A DNA stretch of 64,000 bases, taken from assembly GCA_947396885.1 (NCBI GenBank), contig OX377205.1, positions 60,794,969 through 60,858,968 of the forward strand, written 5' to 3'. A model generated the notes under the pieces. It was not told where the DNA came from. It did not search any database and saw only the letters and a list, made by a program, of their open reading frames with translations. Origin of the DNA: Heligmosomoides polygyrus polygyrus (taxonomy: Eukaryota; Nematoda; Chromadorea; Rhabditida; Heligmosomidae). Position numbers and translations under genes: made by a program. Within the stretch, counting starts at the first letter, position 1; each line of letters begins with the position of its first letter. Below, piece after piece: positions 10,796 through 21,883 of the stretch.

Positions 10796-10936
10796 TTCTT
10801 TTTCTTCTTCTTCTTCTTCTTCAGCGTTTGTCCCGCTTCGTGGCAGGGTCCGCTATTCTCGAATATCCGTGTTCGGCTTAGCTCGCAGAGCGGGCAGTTT
10901 CCAGTGGCACCAGGTGGAGGAACGGGCATCGCCACC
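10796..10936 (-). mobile_element. RTE scar: 141-bp remnant of a 3.1-kb insertion
   Basis: It contains only the (GAA)n tail and about 60 bp of the RTE 3' end (10,796-10,858) fused to about 80 bp of the RTE 5' end. It is flanked by the same 16-base duplication, ATGCCGCACCCAGATC (10,780-10,795 and 10,937-10,952), that flanks the 3.1-kb RTE-D in the right copy. So the insertion came before the duplication, and about 3 kb was then deleted here. Confidence 0.9.
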
Positions 10937-10952
10937 ATGCCGCACCCAGATC

Positions 10953-11564
10953 AAAGCAGCCAATTACAATTGGCAGCGAACACGCTATGTGCGATTAAAC
11001 GAATACACGACTGCGTGAATAAGAATATAGCCGAATCAACGACGGAGTCAAATGTAGCTAAGGACGCCAAAAATCCAGAGGTTCAACCGCCTTTTCAATC
11101 TTCTGCTATGAGCGATGACACTAAATGAATGAAGGAAATTGAGAAGCTCACGATGATTCCGGTGACTGATAATCTGGAACGACTACACGCTACTGGAAGC
11201 GCCGGATTTCACCAGCTTCACCGATGTTACCATGAAAGAATGAAAACGTCCCCAAGTGGTAACGAAAACTACGCCTCAACCAGCTGGAAAAGTATGGAGA
11301 CCAAAAACTATCCACCATGGAATGACGTACCAGAAGGAAGACCACAATCTCGACAACTCAGCATCTTCCGTTCTTCAAAAATTGCGTTTCAACTTCACCC
11401 AAGGACTTCGGAAGGAAGGCGACTTATTGAAAATCCTGAATCTACCGAATTCGAAAATTTGTTGTCCCTGATTGTGTGTTAATTATCTGGCATATCATGC
11501 AAATCACTCTTTGGTATCACAATGTTGTATTTCTAGCGCTACCGCTACTTGCCCCTCGCCCCAG
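10953..11564 (+). pseudogene. BEL copy 1 unrecognised 3' region
   Basis: Internal region between the RTE scar and the 3' LTR. It reads in short overlapping frames (for example AIKRIHDCVNK and MIPVTDNLERLHATG) that are similar in the right copy (39,706-40,317). I see no reverse transcriptase, RNase H or integrase motif. It may be the end of a replaced ORF. Confidence 0.4.
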
Positions 11565-11955
11565 TGTTGTGGATACCCAACTAGGGACTACATTTATGAA
11601 TGTGTATTGTAGTATAATGTAGGCCAAATAGGAATGAATGCTATGACTTATCACACTTAGATGAGCACTCTAGGATAAGTGTAATTCAGTAATATCCACA
11701 GGCATAACTTAGGGATACCGCAAGTAGGTAATAGAGATTGCGCTCAAGTAGTTCACTCTAGGCGCGGTGCCCCCTTTCACGACCAGAGGTGGTTGGCCCC
11801 ATCGGCTAACAATCGGAGATATTTGTAGCTCCGCCCCTGCGTATTGTCTATATAACCTGCTGTGATGTGATATTCGCGTTGTGCTCTGAGAGTTATAAAG
11901 TGATAAATCACTTATTACAATTGACTACAGACGCATCCGTTGGTGAACCACCAAA
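11565..11955 (+). repeat. BEL copy 1, 3' LTR
   Basis: The direct repeat of the 5' LTR, 391 bp, followed by the CCGAA duplication and TTCGAA-rich DNA. Confidence 0.9.
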
Positions 11956-13051
11956 CCGAATAATCGTTCGAATTCGAACATCGAAGTGAGCCATATAAGA
12001 ATAACATTCGATAATCGAAGTCGAACCTACGCGATCAAATAATTTCATTCGAATGTCGATATAGCTTTAAATCTTCGACTCTTACTGTCGAACTTCATCA
12101 TGCAACATTTGAATAACGTTCTGATCACGGTAACAAGTTCAAATGCACTGGAAAGAAAAGGAAATGGGAATCGATTTCTGTCTAGAATTCATATCGTCAT
12201 GTATGTCTTTTTTACAAATCTTCTAATCTAGAGTCCTCTCATATCAATGGAAAGTGCCGCAGCGAACGTGCACTTTTCAAAGCAGACTGTTCTGGCCTCA
12301 CCCACTCTCAACCCGCTAGACTTCGTTGAGAGTTAGCTGCTGCTTTATGAAGCCTTGGATAAACAAACAATTTTTTCCGGACTCCTCGCTGCATTGGTAT
12401 AGCGAGCCAACTCGGGCGTATGTACCAGAGATGAGCGGATTAACGTTATCCGTCACTTGGATTCTCGAGAGTTTTGCTTATTCGTCTTGTTGTTCGTTAT
12501 CGGGCTCCCACTACTGTCGATAATTATGGTGCGTTCGTGATGTTATGGCGCTGATCTTCTATACTAAAAACCTAGGTAGTGCAGTTGAACTGTGCTAAAT
12601 TAACGTTTCTCGAGGGTGTTGCAGAACTTGTAGTTTGATTCTGATTTGTAAGCTTTCTAGTGAAACCTATAGAGAACCATTCTCTTTTAGGGATGCGCCG
12701 TATACTCGGCTTCTGCTCTTCCGGATGTCGTAACTCTTTGAATGTATGTTTGGCTTACTCAACGGCTTATAGCGGCTGGCCAATAGCTAGAATTTAATCC
12801 ATCCCAAATAATTCAACGTTCCTCCGCCTTGGATGCTGTTAAACTCAACAAGGTGAGGAACCAAGAGAGTGTTACTGAGAGTTTATTCGGCTGAGGTTTC
12901 AGCACAACCGACTTCATCCTAGTGCTTAAAGAACAAGAGACCTCGGAGGAGTTACTCATTTCATTAATTGTGGAAATACTATGAGACTGATGAGTAAAGC
13001 AACCTAACCAACCCTGTGGAAACAGGCAAAGGTGGGTAATTGCTGTCGGAT
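11956..13051. other. TTCGAA repeat, then gene-free DNA
   Basis: 11,956-12,080 is the second half of the TTCGAA-rich repeat split by the BEL element. From 12,081 to 13,051 I find no gene, no clear repeat and no preserved reading frame. Confidence 0.5.
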
Positions 13052-14616
13052 GAGGAAAATGTGAGGTGGCGATGTCCGTTCCTCCACGTGGTGCCACTGG
13101 AAACTGTTCGCTCTGCGAGCTAAGCCGATCACGGACACTCGATTGCAGGCGACAGGCTCTTGTGACAGGCCGGCCTACGAAAACCCATGTCACATCACAT
13201 GGTGTATGTCAGCTCACGTATTTCGAGATAGCGCTACGGCGTCCGCGGGAGCCGACGCGCACTCGCAAAGCCCGGCGAGAGTGAAAAGTATGCGAGGGTC
13301 CCTGATGCGAGGACGGCATCGGGGGGCAACTGAGCTAGTCCGAAAGTCCCGTAACGTAAGCAGGGCCCGCGTGGCAACGCTGAATGTGGGTACGTTGACG
13401 GGCCGCTCGTGTGAGTTGGTTGAAGCACTGGAGCGTAGAAGAGTTGATCTCTGTGCGGTGCAGGAGACGAGGTGGTCCTGCCGCAAGTCAAGGGACATAG
13501 GACGTGGCTTTAAGGCCGTTCTATGTGGAAGTCCCAGGACCACCAGTGGCGTCGGAATAATCGTCTCCGAACGATTTCGTGACTCGATTTGGTAGCGTCG
13601 AGCGCTTTGACGATCGATTGATGAAGATCGTTGTCGCCGCTAAGGAGCGACTCTATCATTTCTTCTCTGCGTATGCTCCGCAGACTGGCTGCTCCGATCA
13701 AGCCAATGATGAGTTTTGGAATCTGCTTGATGAGAAGACAGCAGAGGTCCCGTCGAAAGATGTCATCATAGTCGCTGGTGACCTTAACGGGCACGACGGC
13801 GGGACGAAAGACGGGTACAGCTGTCATGGTGGATTCGGCTACGGGTCGCGTAACGCAAATGGTGAGCGTATCCTTGATTATGCGGAATCGCATAACCTCA
13901 CCATAGTGAACACCGTCTTCCAAAAACGCGACTCCAATCTCATCTCGTTCTATAGCGGAAGCACCAGGACTCAGACAGACTTTGTCCTTGTGAGGGATCG
14001 TGACCGAAGTCTCGTCACAGACGCGAAAGTCGTGCCGTATGAGACAGTCGCCCCACAGCATCGACCGCTGATCTGTACTTTGAAGATCGCCCCTCCGAGG
14101 CTGAAGCAGGTCGAGCGATGCGGTGCATCAAGAATCAAGTGGTGGCCAATGAGAGAGAAGGAAGCAGCTGATTTTTCCCGTGCTGTTACCGACAGTCACG
14201 ACTGTCGATGGAACTTGGAAGAAGGCGACCGACGCGATACGTCAAGCTGCACAGTCGGAACTCGGCATTATGAAGCCTGGGCAAAGTCGACAAGCAGGCA
14301 TGGGTGTGAACAGATGACGTGAAAGTCAAGGTTCGAGAGAAGAAGACGCTCTATCACGTGTTTCTCGGCGAAAAGACAGCCGATAATTGGCGGAAGTACC
14401 AAAAAGCGAAGAAAGCTGCGAAGAAGGCCGTGGCTGTTGCAAAAGCCACTCATTATGGAGATGTCAACGAGAAGCTCGAGTCGCGCGATGGTGAGCGGTA
14501 TCTGTACCGACTTGTCAAGAATCGTCATCGGCAGACAGAGGACATTGAAGTTTTTCGGCATAGAACGGCCATCTTATCATGGACCGCAAGAAGGCATTGA
14601 AGCGATGGCGCGATTA

Positions 14617-14909
14617 AAGGATAAGGATAAAGGACGGCGTTATCAATCCCTTCTGGGATGCGCCAGCGCATTCTACTTCTACGGGATGTCGTGGAGGCGA
14701 CATGAATGCGTATTTGGCCATACAATGACTTGCGGTGGTCAGCCGATGAACAAGTCAGCGCTTTATCCTTCCCAGACAAGTCTGGTACCAATTCACCGAC
14801 CCCGGAGGGATGCAAGGCTTGGTTGGCTTGGGCGGGAAATCCGAACCAGGAACCTGGTATCGGGTGCACGCGGCAGTCGCGCCTCCTCCGACTGCACTAC
14901 ACACGCCCA
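14617..14909 (-). mobile_element. tRNA-derived SINE with (CCTTAT)n tail
   Basis: A 293-bp insertion in RTE-B flanked by ATGGCGCGATTA (14,605-14,616 and 14,910-14,921). On the minus strand an A-box TAGTGCAGTCGG (14,888-14,899) fits the consensus exactly, a B-box-like GGTTCGGATTTC lies at about 14,836-14,847, and the 3' end is a (CCTTAT)n repeat. It has no ORF and would be copied by a LINE. An older piece of the same family lies at 52,815-52,915. Confidence 0.85.
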
Positions 14910-15932
14910 ATGGCGCGATTACTTTGAGGAAATCTCTACAGTAGAATTTCCTCATCCAGCCATCCCCTCAACGGCTCCAACCCACGGCCCCGTCCAGGAA
15001 ATCACCGTGGAGGAGATTGAAGCGGCTTTGAAGAAGATGAGGCCAGGCAAAGCGACTGGGCCCGATGACGTGACAGCTGATTTATGGAAGTCCAAGTACA
15101 GGTACCCTGCTGAGTGGTTGGCGAAGTTCTTTAATCAGGTTGTAGCGGAGAAGGTGCCTGAGTGTTGGCGCCAAAGCACGACGATTCCGATTTGGAAGAA
15201 GAAGGACAGTCCTGCAGACTGCTCCAGCTACCGTCCAGTTCGTTTGCTTTCGCACAGCATGAAGATCTTTGAGCGAATTGTCGACGGACGAATTCGTGAC
15301 ATCGTCCAGCTTTCCAGCAATCAGTGCGGCTTCGTAGCTGGCTGTGGCACCATTGATGCCATTCACGCCGCCCGCCTCCTGTTAGAGAAGCACCGCGAGA
15401 AACAGAAGCCCGTGCATATCGCCTTCCTCGACTTGGAGAAGGGCTTTGCCCGCGTACCGCGTGAAGTGATATGGTACGCCTTGCGACATCATGGAGTTCC
15501 GGAAGAGCTTACAGAGTGCGAATTCTCTATTCCTGTCCAAAGAGTCGAGTTCAAGCTGCAGCTGGAATCTCGATGGAGTTCCCCATCTCTGTCGGGGTAC
15601 ACCAGGGTTCTGCGCTTTTCCCACTCCTCTTTGTTGTCGTCATGGATGCCACCACATGAGATATTCAGAAGCCCTTTCCTTGGACGTTGCTTTATGCTGA
15701 TGACATAATGCTCGCTAGCGAAGATAAAGATGAACTCGAGCGAGAGGTGCAAGCTTGGTTTGATCGCTTGGAGCGGTTTGGACTCAGATTGAACGTGAAG
15801 AAGACCGAATATCTAACGACGGACGTTACTGAATCCAGCTCCATCAAGGTTAATGGCAGCGAGCTCCCACGCACTTCGGTCTTTAAGTACCTGGGATCAG
15901 CAGTCGCGTCTGACGGCAAACTGATGGTTTAA

Positions 15933-16067
15933 GGCCTATGTCATACCACCGCTCACCCCGAGCGAAGCCTAGTGATAAGCTCCCATATCGATCGCGCGAA
16001 CCGATGAGTCGATATCGGAGCCTATCATTAGGCTTCGCTAGCGGTGAGCGATGGTATGACACAGGCC
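15933..16067. mobile_element. Hairpin MITE, PIF/Harbinger-type (TAA duplication)
   Basis: A 135-bp element with terminal inverted repeats opening GGCCTATGTCATACC, flanked by TAA at 15,930-15,932 and 16,068-16,070. RTE-D shows the undisturbed site. Its sequence differs from the MITE in RTE-A apart from the GGCC ends. It breaks the RTE-B reading frame. Confidence 0.78.
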
Positions 16068-16649
16068 TAAGTGAATTCACGCGTGAGTGCAGCCTGGTCC
16101 AAGTGGCGCTCGTTGACTGGCGTGCTCTGTGATAGGAGGATACCGGAGCGCTTGAAGTCGAAAATATATAGAGCCGTCGTCCGGCCGGTAGCGATGTACG
16201 GAGCTGAGCGTTGGCCTGCGACAAAGGAAATGAAAAGTCGCCTCAGCGTAATGGAAACGAAGATGCTGCGCTGGATGGAGCTACGCGCCTGGATCGCACC
16301 CGAAATGATGCTATTCGGCAGAAGTTCGGTGTTCCGCCGATAGCTGACAAGATGCGAGAAGCTCGAATGCAATGGTACGGCCACGTTCTGCATGGAAAGG
16401 AAGACAGCGTCCGTAAGATAGGGCTTAACTTCGAGGTAGTAGGAAAGCGGCCTAGAGGGCGCCCGAAGCAGCGCTGGTTAGATACTTTACATACGGACTT
16501 GGAGATTACTGGTGTTCACCCTGATCTGGCGCTGGATCGGGAAAGGTGGTGTCATAACACCAGAATAGCGGACCCCGCTACGATGCGGGATAAACGCTGA
16601 AGAAGAAGAAGAAGATGATGATGATAATGATGATGATGAGGAGGAGGAG

Positions 16650-17254
16650 GAGGAAAATGTAAGTCAGAAATAGGTGATTGGATCTCATATCTGGCACCCT
16701 AACAAGGAAAGGGTCTGAGAAGTACGTATGAATGGGTAAAGAGTCATACGGGAAGAATCTCCATCCCTCATTTTGCGTTCCGTCATTTTTGCATTTGAAC
16801 TGGCTGGTGGAGATTTGAGTGGTTCTGACGTCTACACAGTTTTCAGGCGTTTTCTGCACATCGTTCCGCCATATGCTGCTGAAAGAAACCTAGCCTTCTC
16901 AAACCTTCTCATTGCCTTTTAGTTAAAGCCATTCAGTAACAAACGAGTGCCAACAAGGTTACTCTCCACAGCATACAGCTGGAAAATGTGAAGAAAACGC
17001 TTAACAATTGTGTAGAAACCCCTGAATCTCAAAGGAACAATTGTAGCGGAAAAACAGCGCGTTTCAGAGTGCCGAACACCCGACCCCTCTCTCATAAAGC
17101 ACCGGCGCCATCCACTGCCTCCCGAACCACTTAATCCCACTGGAATCGCAGGCGTACAAGAGACTCCCGCCGGTGCTCGTGAGCGCCGCCTCTTTTTTGC
17201 AGAAAGAAACACATTGTTACACTAAGTTCAGGGTTGAGAATCTTCCTATATGAT
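16650..17254. other. Gene-free DNA
   Basis: Follows the tail of RTE-B. I see no coding frame with a recognisable product, and no repeat shared within the window. Confidence 0.4.
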
Positions 17255-17402
17255 CCGCTTTATCCATCCATACGCTACAGACCCTTCCCTTACAAGGGTG
17301 GCTTATCAGCCTGTTTTCATACGGTCAGTTAGGGTATTCCCCGCATCCTTCGTCTTATTTCCTCTCAGTCACTTTCAACTCCACAAGCATTCACCACGTG
17401 TG
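17255..17402 (+). repeat. R170 dispersed repeat
   Basis: About 150 bp that recurs inverted at 56,743-56,929, inside the C-terminal region of RTE-E. It runs directly into an RTE 3' fragment here, so both copies may come from an RTE lineage that carried this insert. Confidence 0.6.
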
Positions 17403-17580
17403 TAGCTGAAAAAACGTGCGAAGATCGCCTGCGATGGTACGGCGACCTTCTGCATGGAAAGAAAGACAACGTTCGCAAGGTAGGCCTCAACTTCGAGGTA
17501 ATTGGAAAGCGGCCTGGATGATGCCCGAAATAGCGCTGGTCTGACGCTGCACACGGACATGAAAGTAGCTGATGTCCACT
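17403..17580 (+). mobile_element. RTE 3' fragment
   Basis: It matches the C-terminal coding stretch of the RTE-A/B family (LRWYGDLLHGK-like, then an eroded RGRPKQRW region). No 3' tail is preserved. A decayed remnant. Confidence 0.65.
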
Positions 17581-17589
17581 ATAGTTGTG

Positions 17590-17775
17590 CTCGAACGAAT
17601 AAATTCGAATAACTATTCGAATAATTTGTTCGAATAGTGGAATATTCGACATTTCTCGATTTTCGAATAATCGTTCGAATTCGAACGTCGACGGATTTCA
17701 AAAGCCGAAGATTCATTCGGATTCGTATACCAAAGGAAGCCTTAATCAGATGTTATTCGAAATTCGAATAACACT
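17590..17775. repeat. AT-rich TTCGAA palindromic repeat
   Basis: Dense ATTCGAAT/TTCGAA motifs forming short hairpins. Part of the same family continues at 18,695-18,790 on the far side of RTE-C, so RTE-C probably landed in it. Confidence 0.6.
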
Positions 17776-17778
17776 AAA

Positions 17779-18685
17779 CTCTTCTTCTTCAGCCTTTGTC
17801 CCGCTTCGTCGCGGGGCCCGCACTTCTGATGTTACGACGCCACCTTTCCCGATCCTGCGCTTGATCAGGGTGGACACCAGCTATTTTCATGTCCTTGTGT
17901 AACGTATCGAACCAACGCTGCTTCGGGCGTCCTCTAGGCCGCTTTCCAGCTACTTCCAACTCAAGGCCTATCTTGCGGACGCTGCCTTCTTTCGCACGCA
18001 GAACGTGGCCGTACCATCGCAAGCGAGCTTCGCGCATCTTGCCCGCTATCGGAGCGACACCGAACTTCTGCCGAATAGCATCATTCCGGATGCGGCATGC
18101 GCGTGACTCCAGCCGTCCAGCGCAACATCTTCGTCTCCATGACGCTGAGGCGCGTTTCAACTTCCTTGGTGGCAGGCCAACACTCAGCGCCGTACATCAC
18201 TACCGGCCGGACGACTGCTCTGTAGATCTTCGACTTCAGCTGCTCTGGTATCTTCCTATCGCAGAGCACGGCAGTCAGCGAACGCCACTTGGACCAAGCT
18301 GCACTCACGCGTGAGTTCACTTCAACCATCACACCGCCGTCAGACGCTATTGCTGATCCCAGGTATTTAAACACCTACGTGCGTGCAAGTTCAGTACCGT
18401 TAATCTTAATGGAGCCGGACTCGTTCACGTCAATCGCTAGGTACTCGGTCTTCTTGACGTTCAATTTGAGTCCGAACCTCGCCAGACAGTCGCACCAAGC
18501 TTGCACCTGCCGCTCGAGATCGTCTTTCTCTTCGCAAGCGAGCATCACGTCATCAGCATAAAGCAGCGTGGAACAGGCTGCTGAAGATCTCTCGTAATGG
18601 CATCCATGACGACAACAAAGAGGAGTGAAGAAAGCGCAGAACCCTGAAGCACCCCAACAGAGATGGGAAACTCCATTGAGGTATT
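17779..18685 (-). mobile_element. RTE-C, 5'-truncated RTE copy
   Basis: The 3' end with a (GAA)n tail is at 17,779. The copy stops within the reverse transcriptase near motif B at about 18,685. Truncation at the 5' side is the normal result of incomplete target-primed reverse transcription. Short frames encode the YADDVMLA-side sequence, LSVMETKMLRWTAGVTRM and RGRPKQRWFDTL. It has one small frame break near 18,090. Confidence 0.85.
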
Positions 18686-18694
18686 ATAAAATAT

Positions 18695-20640
18695 AAAATA
18701 TATTAATAAAATTATTCGATCGAATAACTAAACTCTATTCGATCGAATAATTTTATTTGAATGTCGAATAAACTTCAATTCTCCAAACATAATGCTTTAT
18801 CAGGCACATTTGAGTGATCACTGTCCCAAGTTTGTTCAGGGTAACTAGTTGGAATGCATTGAAAAGAATTCAAAAATTTATCTTTGTTTCCGTCTCAGTG
18901 TTTTCTACTCCGGCTTCCTCCATTTTACAACACTTTCCCCGGTCTTCCACATTCTGTTTCGCTTGCAAAGCATTGCCGCACATTGCTAGTCGCCATCGCT
19001 TGGAAAACAACACGTAAACTCTAGAGGGCAACGCACATGATAGACCTTAACCTGAATTTTATGTGATTCAAATTTCTCGCGTTGGACCACTCGACCGCAA
19101 AGGTGCGAAAGTTGCAGGGGTGAAACACTTCTTATTACTAATGTATTATTGTCTAGTTGTTTCGATTACAGACCTGCTGGCAAATTGGATCACTTATCGT
19201 AGGCCGTTGAACGTCTGGTACTAATATATTCGTCTCCCCGCCTCGATTACGAATCCGACGGCAAATTGGATAACATTTTTTTGAAGGGCGGGACGAGGAG
19301 TCACCATGTATTCGGCGGTTTTCCACGTTCGTGAAAAGGCACGTGGATGTTATGCTATGAATGTCATGCAGAACTGGCCTAACCTAGTCCACCAGAAGGG
19401 TAGTACAGAGTAGTGTTCAATGACACTTTAAATTTTGCGCCACACAAAATGCGGTGTAGGGCTGCCTTACATGGTGACCCCCGAGCCAATTTGCGGCGAT
19501 CCGCCTCTTTTTTGTTCCTTCGTTGGGCCGGAGAGGAGGGACTCCAGGATGTACACAATTTTATCATGGGTGCGTTAGCCGCGCCACATCCCTTAGCCCA
19601 TTCTCCTGCCCAACTCCGTGCAAAAAAAAACAATACTGTAGTTGTACCCTGCGCTCTCTTCCACTGACGCGGAGGAGAGCATAGAACACAACTATGTCAC
19701 TGTTTTCTTGTTTTCATTACCATCAGTTTGTCTCGTTTCTTCTTTTTTTTGTGTTAGTGAAACATTTTAAAAGTGATCCCCATTATAATGAAGGAACACT
19801 GAAGACTATTTGAGGATATTAGAGAGCTTTCACATAAAAGGAACTGTTGTGTGTAGACCCAATCAGACGATATTTTTAAGATTTATACTTTTCATCTAGA
19901 AGTAGTAAATCTTAGTGACATGCTAACCTAATTGGTTTTCAATTTGTTGAAAATGCAATCGTTAATCAATCGTTTCATCTTTTTATTTTGAACACTTCTG
20001 GCTTCGCTTTCCCAACCTATAGACAAAGCAGAAAACGCACATCATACACTGTATGAGAGGAGTCCTTGACAAAGCGAGTACTGGTCGATCCGCCGTAACA
20101 AGCAAGTTTGTACTTGTCTGTACTGTCTTGCTTGTAATTTTCGATGGTCAGTCTTGTGGCCTGGGACCTCCTAACGGCGCCATGGGTTCTTAACGCAGTT
20201 TTAAAAGGACCTTTATATGCAGGGCCTGCCCTGGCTCCCCTTTGCAGTAGTATCTTGGCCAGCCTCACCGTGATGCTAGAAATTTCTGGATGCCTCTTCT
20301 ACAGACTACCTCTTTTGTTGCTGGTCCACTCCTGCTAGTTTTTTTTTTCAATTTCTGATTCGTGGTCAAGGGAGCAATCCTGGCCTTTTCAGTACTTTGA
20401 GTTCCTTCCCCAATTTCAGTTCATTACGTCCAATCTCTGTTATTGTCGACTCTGTTCTCCATGTTTTATATGCTATTGATTGGATTAGGTTCAAATAAAC
20501 AAATAAACAAATATCATCTTTTACTTCTTTAACATTTTGCAGAGTTGAGATACTAATCCGGTCTGTTTACTGTAAGCGCGTTTCATTGTACAGCAAACGT
20601 AAAGCAAAAGCAAATACGCTTATTCGTTAGTCAGCCATTC
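18695..20640. other. Mostly gene-free DNA
   Basis: 18,695-18,790 is TTCGAA-rich repeat. 19,380-19,680 shares a block (GGGACTCCAGGATG-like) with 54,400-54,500, 55,570 and 60,340, so it belongs to a dispersed repeat. 20,017-20,310 holds one unexplained open frame. A tail of AAATAAAC units at about 20,488-20,514 resembles the 3' end of a non-LTR element. Confidence 0.4.
20017..20310 (-). CDS. Unrecognised open frame, possible gene fragment
   Basis: The minus strand reads without a stop from about 20,310, through ISSITVRLAKILLQRGARA, to a stop at 20,017. Composition is protein-like (basic, with YKQDSTDKYKLACYGG), but I do not recognise the family and see no clear splice sites. It lies just upstream (on the plus strand) of an AAATAAAC tail, so it could also be antisense to a retroelement end. 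Low confidence. Confidence 0.2.
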
Positions 20641-21294
20641 GAACAAATTATTCGATTATTCGAATAAATGAAAAATCGGACTTATTCGATTTTCGATCAT
20701 TCGAGAAAAATAACGAGCGAATAAATTCGATCATTCATTCTTTCGTAAGTTTCTGACATCGAATAATATCGTCCGATCATTAGTTCAGAAATTTTTGACA
20801 GAGTTGACTCGTTCACCCATTCGTTCGAAAAAATTCTCAAAACCACAACTATAGAGTGAAGTATAGTGTAGAACCGTACATTTTTGCTCCTCCCCCCCCC
20901 CCCCCCCCCTCCGGCACGTTATGAAAGTTGACAGCATCGACATCTGAATTTCGATTAACACACTGACCGTTCTGTTTCGCGTGTCTGGGACGTGACGACA
21001 GCCGCACAGCCGTACGAGCACCACGATTAATGGGCGAGGCCAATGAACCAAACGAAGCTCAAGATGTGGATACCTACGGCCCACCTGTACAAGTATAATA
21101 TCCTCAATTTACGTCGACACAATGAAGTCGAAGAACGTCGGATTCAGTTACCTAGGCATGGGCCCTACGAGGGGGGGGGGGGGGGGGGGAGGAGCAAAAA
21201 TGAACAGTGAAGAATGGAGAGGACGATGCTCGGAATGGCACGATTCCATAAATGAGAGGTCTCCGGACTTCCGAACTTCATCTTGTTCGAGGGC
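20641..21294. other. Gene-free DNA with TTCGAA and poly(C)/poly(G) tracts
   Basis: TTCGAA-rich repeat to about 20,780, a C tract at about 20,890-20,909 and a G tract at about 21,171-21,189. The short frames across these tracts are artefacts of low complexity. Confidence 0.5.
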
Positions 21295-21610
21295 GAGAGA
21301 CGCTGTCGCATGGGCCAAGTGTCCAAAACCAGGTGGGCTGGCTAGGTAGTGCGTTCAGCGGACACCCGCTGGACGGGAGCTGTCACCGACTGGATTCCGC
21401 GGGATGTCAAAAGAACACCAGGACGCTCACCTACGCGGTGGCGGTCTTCTGTGAAAACGCTGAACTAACGATATGCCAATCTTCGCGTTCCTCCCGAAAG
21501 GAGGATCCGCTGGAATATTCTGGCACGGTACAGGAACGACTGGAGACGCACTGACATCAACTCGAGCAGTTCGATCATCAGCGGGACAACAGGTAGTTGT
21601 CGTTACTCGC
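21295..21610 (+). mobile_element. RTE-1-like 3' fragment
   Basis: A plus-strand piece of the RTE-1-like C-terminal region and 3' end, frameshifted, comparable to 1,638-1,990. Confidence 0.7.
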
Positions 21611-21883
21611 CTACGACTATTGGGGTCACGCGTGATCGCGCGCCGTCGCACGGGTGCATGCCGCCTTGCGCCCGAGGCGCGCCAGTTGTGGTCGTATTCC
21701 GTCGTCGCAGCCGGCGGTCGTAGTCTCCGTCATCAACCGCAGCTACCAGGATTACCTCACCGTCGTTTAGTCTCGGCCCGCTACAGCGATTATTCGCTAT
21801 CTAATCGCGATTCACTACGTCGTCCTGAACGGCTTTTTCCGTAGTGAACATCAGGATCGTTCGTCACCTGCCTCGTCCATCTA
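21611..21883. other. GC-rich DNA before the gap
   Basis: No gene recognised. The frame that runs to the assembly gap has no protein signature. Confidence 0.3.

Larger units (their letters stand above)
7677..11955 (+). mobile_element. BEL/Pao LTR retrotransposon, pol-less copy 1
   Basis: Two 391-bp LTRs (7,677-8,067 and 11,565-11,955) are flanked by the 5-bp duplication CCGAA (7,672-7,676 and 11,956-11,960), the size expected of BEL/Pao. The interior holds a primer-binding-like site, a leader of tandem repeats, gag with zinc knuckles and an aspartic protease. There is no reverse transcriptase or integrase, so the copy cannot move on its own. The protease-side DNA carries an RTE scar (10,796-10,936). 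The same composite is present at 33,434-40,466. Confidence 0.9.
1..12080 (+). repeat. Segmental duplication, left copy
   Basis: Blocks of this stretch reappear in the same order and orientation at about 27,560-40,466. Matching landmarks are 1-240 with 27,560-27,650 plus 30,619-30,780; 1,638-2,818 with 30,871-32,045; 6,278-7,676 with 32,033-33,433; and the BEL element at 7,677-11,955 with 33,434-40,466. Small differences are scattered throughout, so the duplication is not brand new. The left copy has three specific features: a 1.3-kb stretch at 288-1,617 that is missing on the right, the RTE-A insertion, and an internal deletion of the RTE inside its BEL element. The duplication probably continues left of the window. 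Confidence 0.85.
13160..16600 (+). pseudogene. RTE-B endonuclease/reverse transcriptase ORF, broken
   Basis: Endonuclease motifs RVATLNVGTLTG and VQETRW lie near 13,370-13,475, AGDLNGHDG near 13,775, a DFVLVRDRD block near 13,980 and HRPLICTLK near 14,060. The reverse transcriptase follows with FLDLEKGFARVP (motif A; the usual aspartate-alanine pair reads GFA here), a frame shift near 15,510, and YADDIMLA near 15,690. The C-terminal RGRPKQRW block is at about 16,450-16,475. It is broken by frameshifts near 13,590, 14,180 and 15,510, the SINE and the MITE. Confidence 0.82.
13063..16649 (+). mobile_element. RTE-B, nearly full-length RTE retrotransposon
   Basis: The same family as RTE-A, on the plus strand. 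It ends in a (GAA)n(GAT)n(GAG)n tail and is flanked by GAGGAAAATGT at 13,052-13,062 and 16,650-16,660. Without its two secondary insertions it is about 3.14 kb, giving the family length. It carries a SINE (14,617-14,909) and a hairpin MITE (15,933-16,067). Confidence 0.88.

Noticed and set aside
15687..15932. Independent reverse transcriptase gene
   Set aside because: Its YADDIMLA frame is one of several pieces of RTE-B bounded by that element's target duplication.
20887..21200. Frames encoding poly-Gly or Pro stretches
   Set aside because: Produced by long C/G tracts. No start context and no homologous protein character.
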